The notes under the pieces were generated by a model. It had not been told where the DNA came from and did not search any database. It saw only the letters and a list, made by a program, of their open reading frames with translations. Both the position numbers and the translations under genes were made by a program. This document shows positions 52,501 through 54,198 of a DNA stretch of 54,198 nucleotides, in pieces. Numbering within the stretch: position 1 is the stretch's first letter; each line of letters begins with the position of its first letter. The stretch comes from Bremia lactucae. Its lineage: Eukaryota; Oomycota; Peronosporomycetes; Peronosporales; Peronosporaceae. The stretch covers positions 1,074,887 to 1,129,084 of the forward strand of contig NC_090617.1 of NCBI RefSeq assembly GCF_004359215.1, written 5' to 3'.

Positions 52501-52962
52501 CTACTCAAAGAGACGTCGAGTCAGCTTCTTGCGCGAAGCCAAACGAGTCATTGAGGTTTCGTAAGTAATTGTTGCTGCTGCTGTTGCAATCGTTTTCTGG
52601 GGTCCCAAAAGTTGCGGTTGCAACTTGCGGGGAGTCGTCGCTGCATGACGGAGCTCGTAGGCTGTTGCTGTTTGGCCATTCTTCCGTAAAGTACGAAACG
52701 AGGCAGGCGGAACAGGCGTCACTTTCGATGGAACAAGCACCGTTGAAGCTTGTAGACCTGATATCGCACTCAAAACTGACGGAGTGAGCTGGAGTGGTGG
52801 TCGGCGGTGGTCGTTGGGGGAGAAATCGGCAAGTAAAATGTCCATGTTGTCGAAAAGGTGCTGGCTGTCATTATCGAGCTCAAATTCGAGGAAGTCGGCG
52901 CCCGAATTTTGCAAAGAGGCAAATATCCATTGCAATTGATCTTCAGCACTACGTTTGCTCAT
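52501..52962 (-). CDS. Hypothetical protein, 153 residues
   Basis: An intact frame from ATG (MSKRSAEDQLQWIFASLQNS) to stop. The N-terminal third is acidic (FLEFELDNDSQHLFDNMDIL). The middle is Pro/Ser/Val/Thr-rich (LQLTPSVLSAISGLQASTVL; VTPVPPASF), and the C-terminus is basic (RLASRKKLTRRLFE). No signal peptide, membrane segment or known domain is visible. The acidic-to-basic layout suggests a small regulatory or nuclear protein, but that is only a guess. Codon use and absence of transposon motifs support a host gene. The plus-strand frame that overlaps it (52794-53303) is rejected as its shadow. Confidence 0.55.
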   Translation of the reverse strand: MSKRSAEDQLQWIFASLQNSGADFLEFELDNDSQHLFDNMDILLADFSPNDHRRPPLQLTPSVLSAISGLQASTVLVPSKVTPVPPASFRTLRKNGQTATAYELRHAATTPRKLQPQLLGPQKTIATAAATITYETSMTRLASRKKLTRRLFE

Positions 52963-54198
52963 ACTTGCTTGGAAGGCGCGAGCTTTTTGTAGTATTGACC
53001 TTTCTTGCCAGAAAACAACTTATGAAATTTGAATTTAAGGAGTTGCCGAAAGTCCATTTGAATAGTTTTAGTGAAATAAAGTGGCAGGATCATATGACTT
53101 TCGGAGTGGATATACTGTACGTGAATCGGTTATGTACGATATGCCTCGGTCGTTTTTTTTTACGGTCAAAACTCACTCGGCATCCTAGACTCTTAAAAAG
53201 TCTACAATTTTTTAGCTGCTCGAAATATTTTATGTGGGGTGTAAGTCGTTTAAGAAATTTTGTTAATTGCATAACGAGGTGTCTAAAGAAAGTGGCTTTC
53301 TAAGAAGACTAAATACATGAGTATGAATGCAATTTTAGAGAGTTGCTCCATTCATGTTGTGAGACATCCATAACGCAAAGCATGGACACAATCGGAACTG
53401 GAGACTCTTTCGTCTATGACCTCATCGAGCGAAATAAACACAACAAGGCATTCAACATAGCGCCATAAAACCCTCGTCTAGCAAAATGTTTCACATTATT
53501 CAGCGCGCACGTCAGTGTTTTAAATCAATTTAAGTATCCCATCACAGACTCCTAAAACAAGTCTTTTGATCGCTGCAGGGCTTGCACCGCAGCTAGCAAG
53601 GGACACCTATATCTCTTACGAAGATACTTCGACAGTGGCGTCAGGGTGATCTCATCCCTCTCCAAGATACAACAACAATCTAGCGCTATAAACTGACAAG
53701 CGCCAAGTTTTCCTATATAACAGCGCAGACCAAAAGATACAAGTTACTGACGAGTGTTGCCTACTTATTGCTATTTTTTCCTTTACATAAGACCTATGGA
53801 AGAACATGTCTTACGAATTAAGACGTGTCGAAGTAAACTTTAAAAAACAATCTGCGCTCTTTTATCGCTTGAGTAACATGGGATAAATCGCATACTATAA
53901 ATGCAACTTGTTGCGTGGTACCACGTGAAATTAAATTTTCGAAAATGTGCCCTTCTGAACGACTTTAAAAGTCTGATCTTCCATCTACGAAATTTATTTC
54001 CATTAATATTCTATTATTTTTTTGTTTGCTTCACTGATCTTTGTCACCGTGGTTTCTTAGAAAACTTAAAGTTTTCGGAAGTAAAGCAACCGACAAGTTG
54101 CATGAAAGCTCTATGCATTACGTCAGAGCATTTCTTACGAAATAGAAGGCACACCTACAAATTAGTACGCATTGGTAACACGGTAGAGGCCTCTAAGA
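52963..54198. other. No recognisable feature
   Basis: AT-rich sequence without a convincing ORF, RNA gene, LTR or inverted repeat. It may be the upstream region of the gene at 52501-52962 and of a gene beyond the window. Confidence 0.5.

Noticed and set aside
52794..53303. Plus-strand 169-codon ORF
   Set aside because: First third is the shadow of the minus-strand gene 52501-52962; the remainder has no recognisable feature and an unusual Phe/Arg/Cys-rich composition.
1..54198. CRISPR arrays, rRNA genes, bacterial operons
   Set aside because: No regularly spaced short repeats or rRNA-like sequence; gene content is eukaryotic.

Overview
The window looks like a repeat-rich, gene-poor part of an oomycete genome, most likely Peronosporales (a Phytophthora or downy-mildew-like pathogen). 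The reasons are a secreted protein with an RxLR and DER pair after its signal peptide, a eukaryotic type II glutamine synthetase, an oomycete-style initiator motif upstream of the effector, and dense nested Ty3/Gypsy and Ty1/Copia elements. I cannot name the species.

Host genes are few. They are an RxLR-type effector candidate (1696-2508), a lysine/arginine-rich probable nuclear protein (complement 17357-18001), glutamine synthetase (18623-19696) and a 153-residue unknown protein (complement 52501-52962). A weak ORF lies at complement 1097-1423. Almost everything else is retroelement.

Layout. 1-894: Gypsy protease-region fragment plus a reverse LTR (family LTR2). 895-2938: effector gene and flanks. 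2939-10895: decayed Gypsy E1 (gag-pol on +). 10896-17225: an LTR2 copy split by Gypsy-A (11196-17006, gag-pol on -), with LTRs at both ends and a CCAAA target-site duplication. 17226-20221: host genes. 20329-21253: a candidate TIR element. 21254-30991: Gypsy-B (+), split by a complete Copia element (23692-28975, target-site duplication CCCGC). 30992-33064: 3' part of Gypsy-C (-). 33065-36670: Gypsy E2 (+). 36675-37130: an inverted integrase fragment. 37190-38692: an accessory ORF and the reversed 3' end of pol. 38694-45969 repeats 31417-38692 almost exactly, across a single N at 38693. 45618-51131: Gypsy E3 (-). 51379-51854: an isolated LTR3. 51855-54198: relics and one host gene.

The most interesting signal is architectural. 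In E1, E3, Gypsy-A and Gypsy-C, an extra reading frame lies between the end of pol and the 3' LTR and runs opposite to gag-pol. In E1 and E3 it shares a clear protein motif (LHK-G-DETE followed by RHRW); in E3 and Gypsy-A it shares another (RRAPNPF and AK-HSEY-FT). This resembles the antisense ORFs known from plant Tat-lineage Gypsy elements, but I do not recognise the protein.

The second important point is a caution. The 7,276-bp duplication joined by one N may be an unmerged contig overlap, so all features in 38694-45969 may be counted twice.
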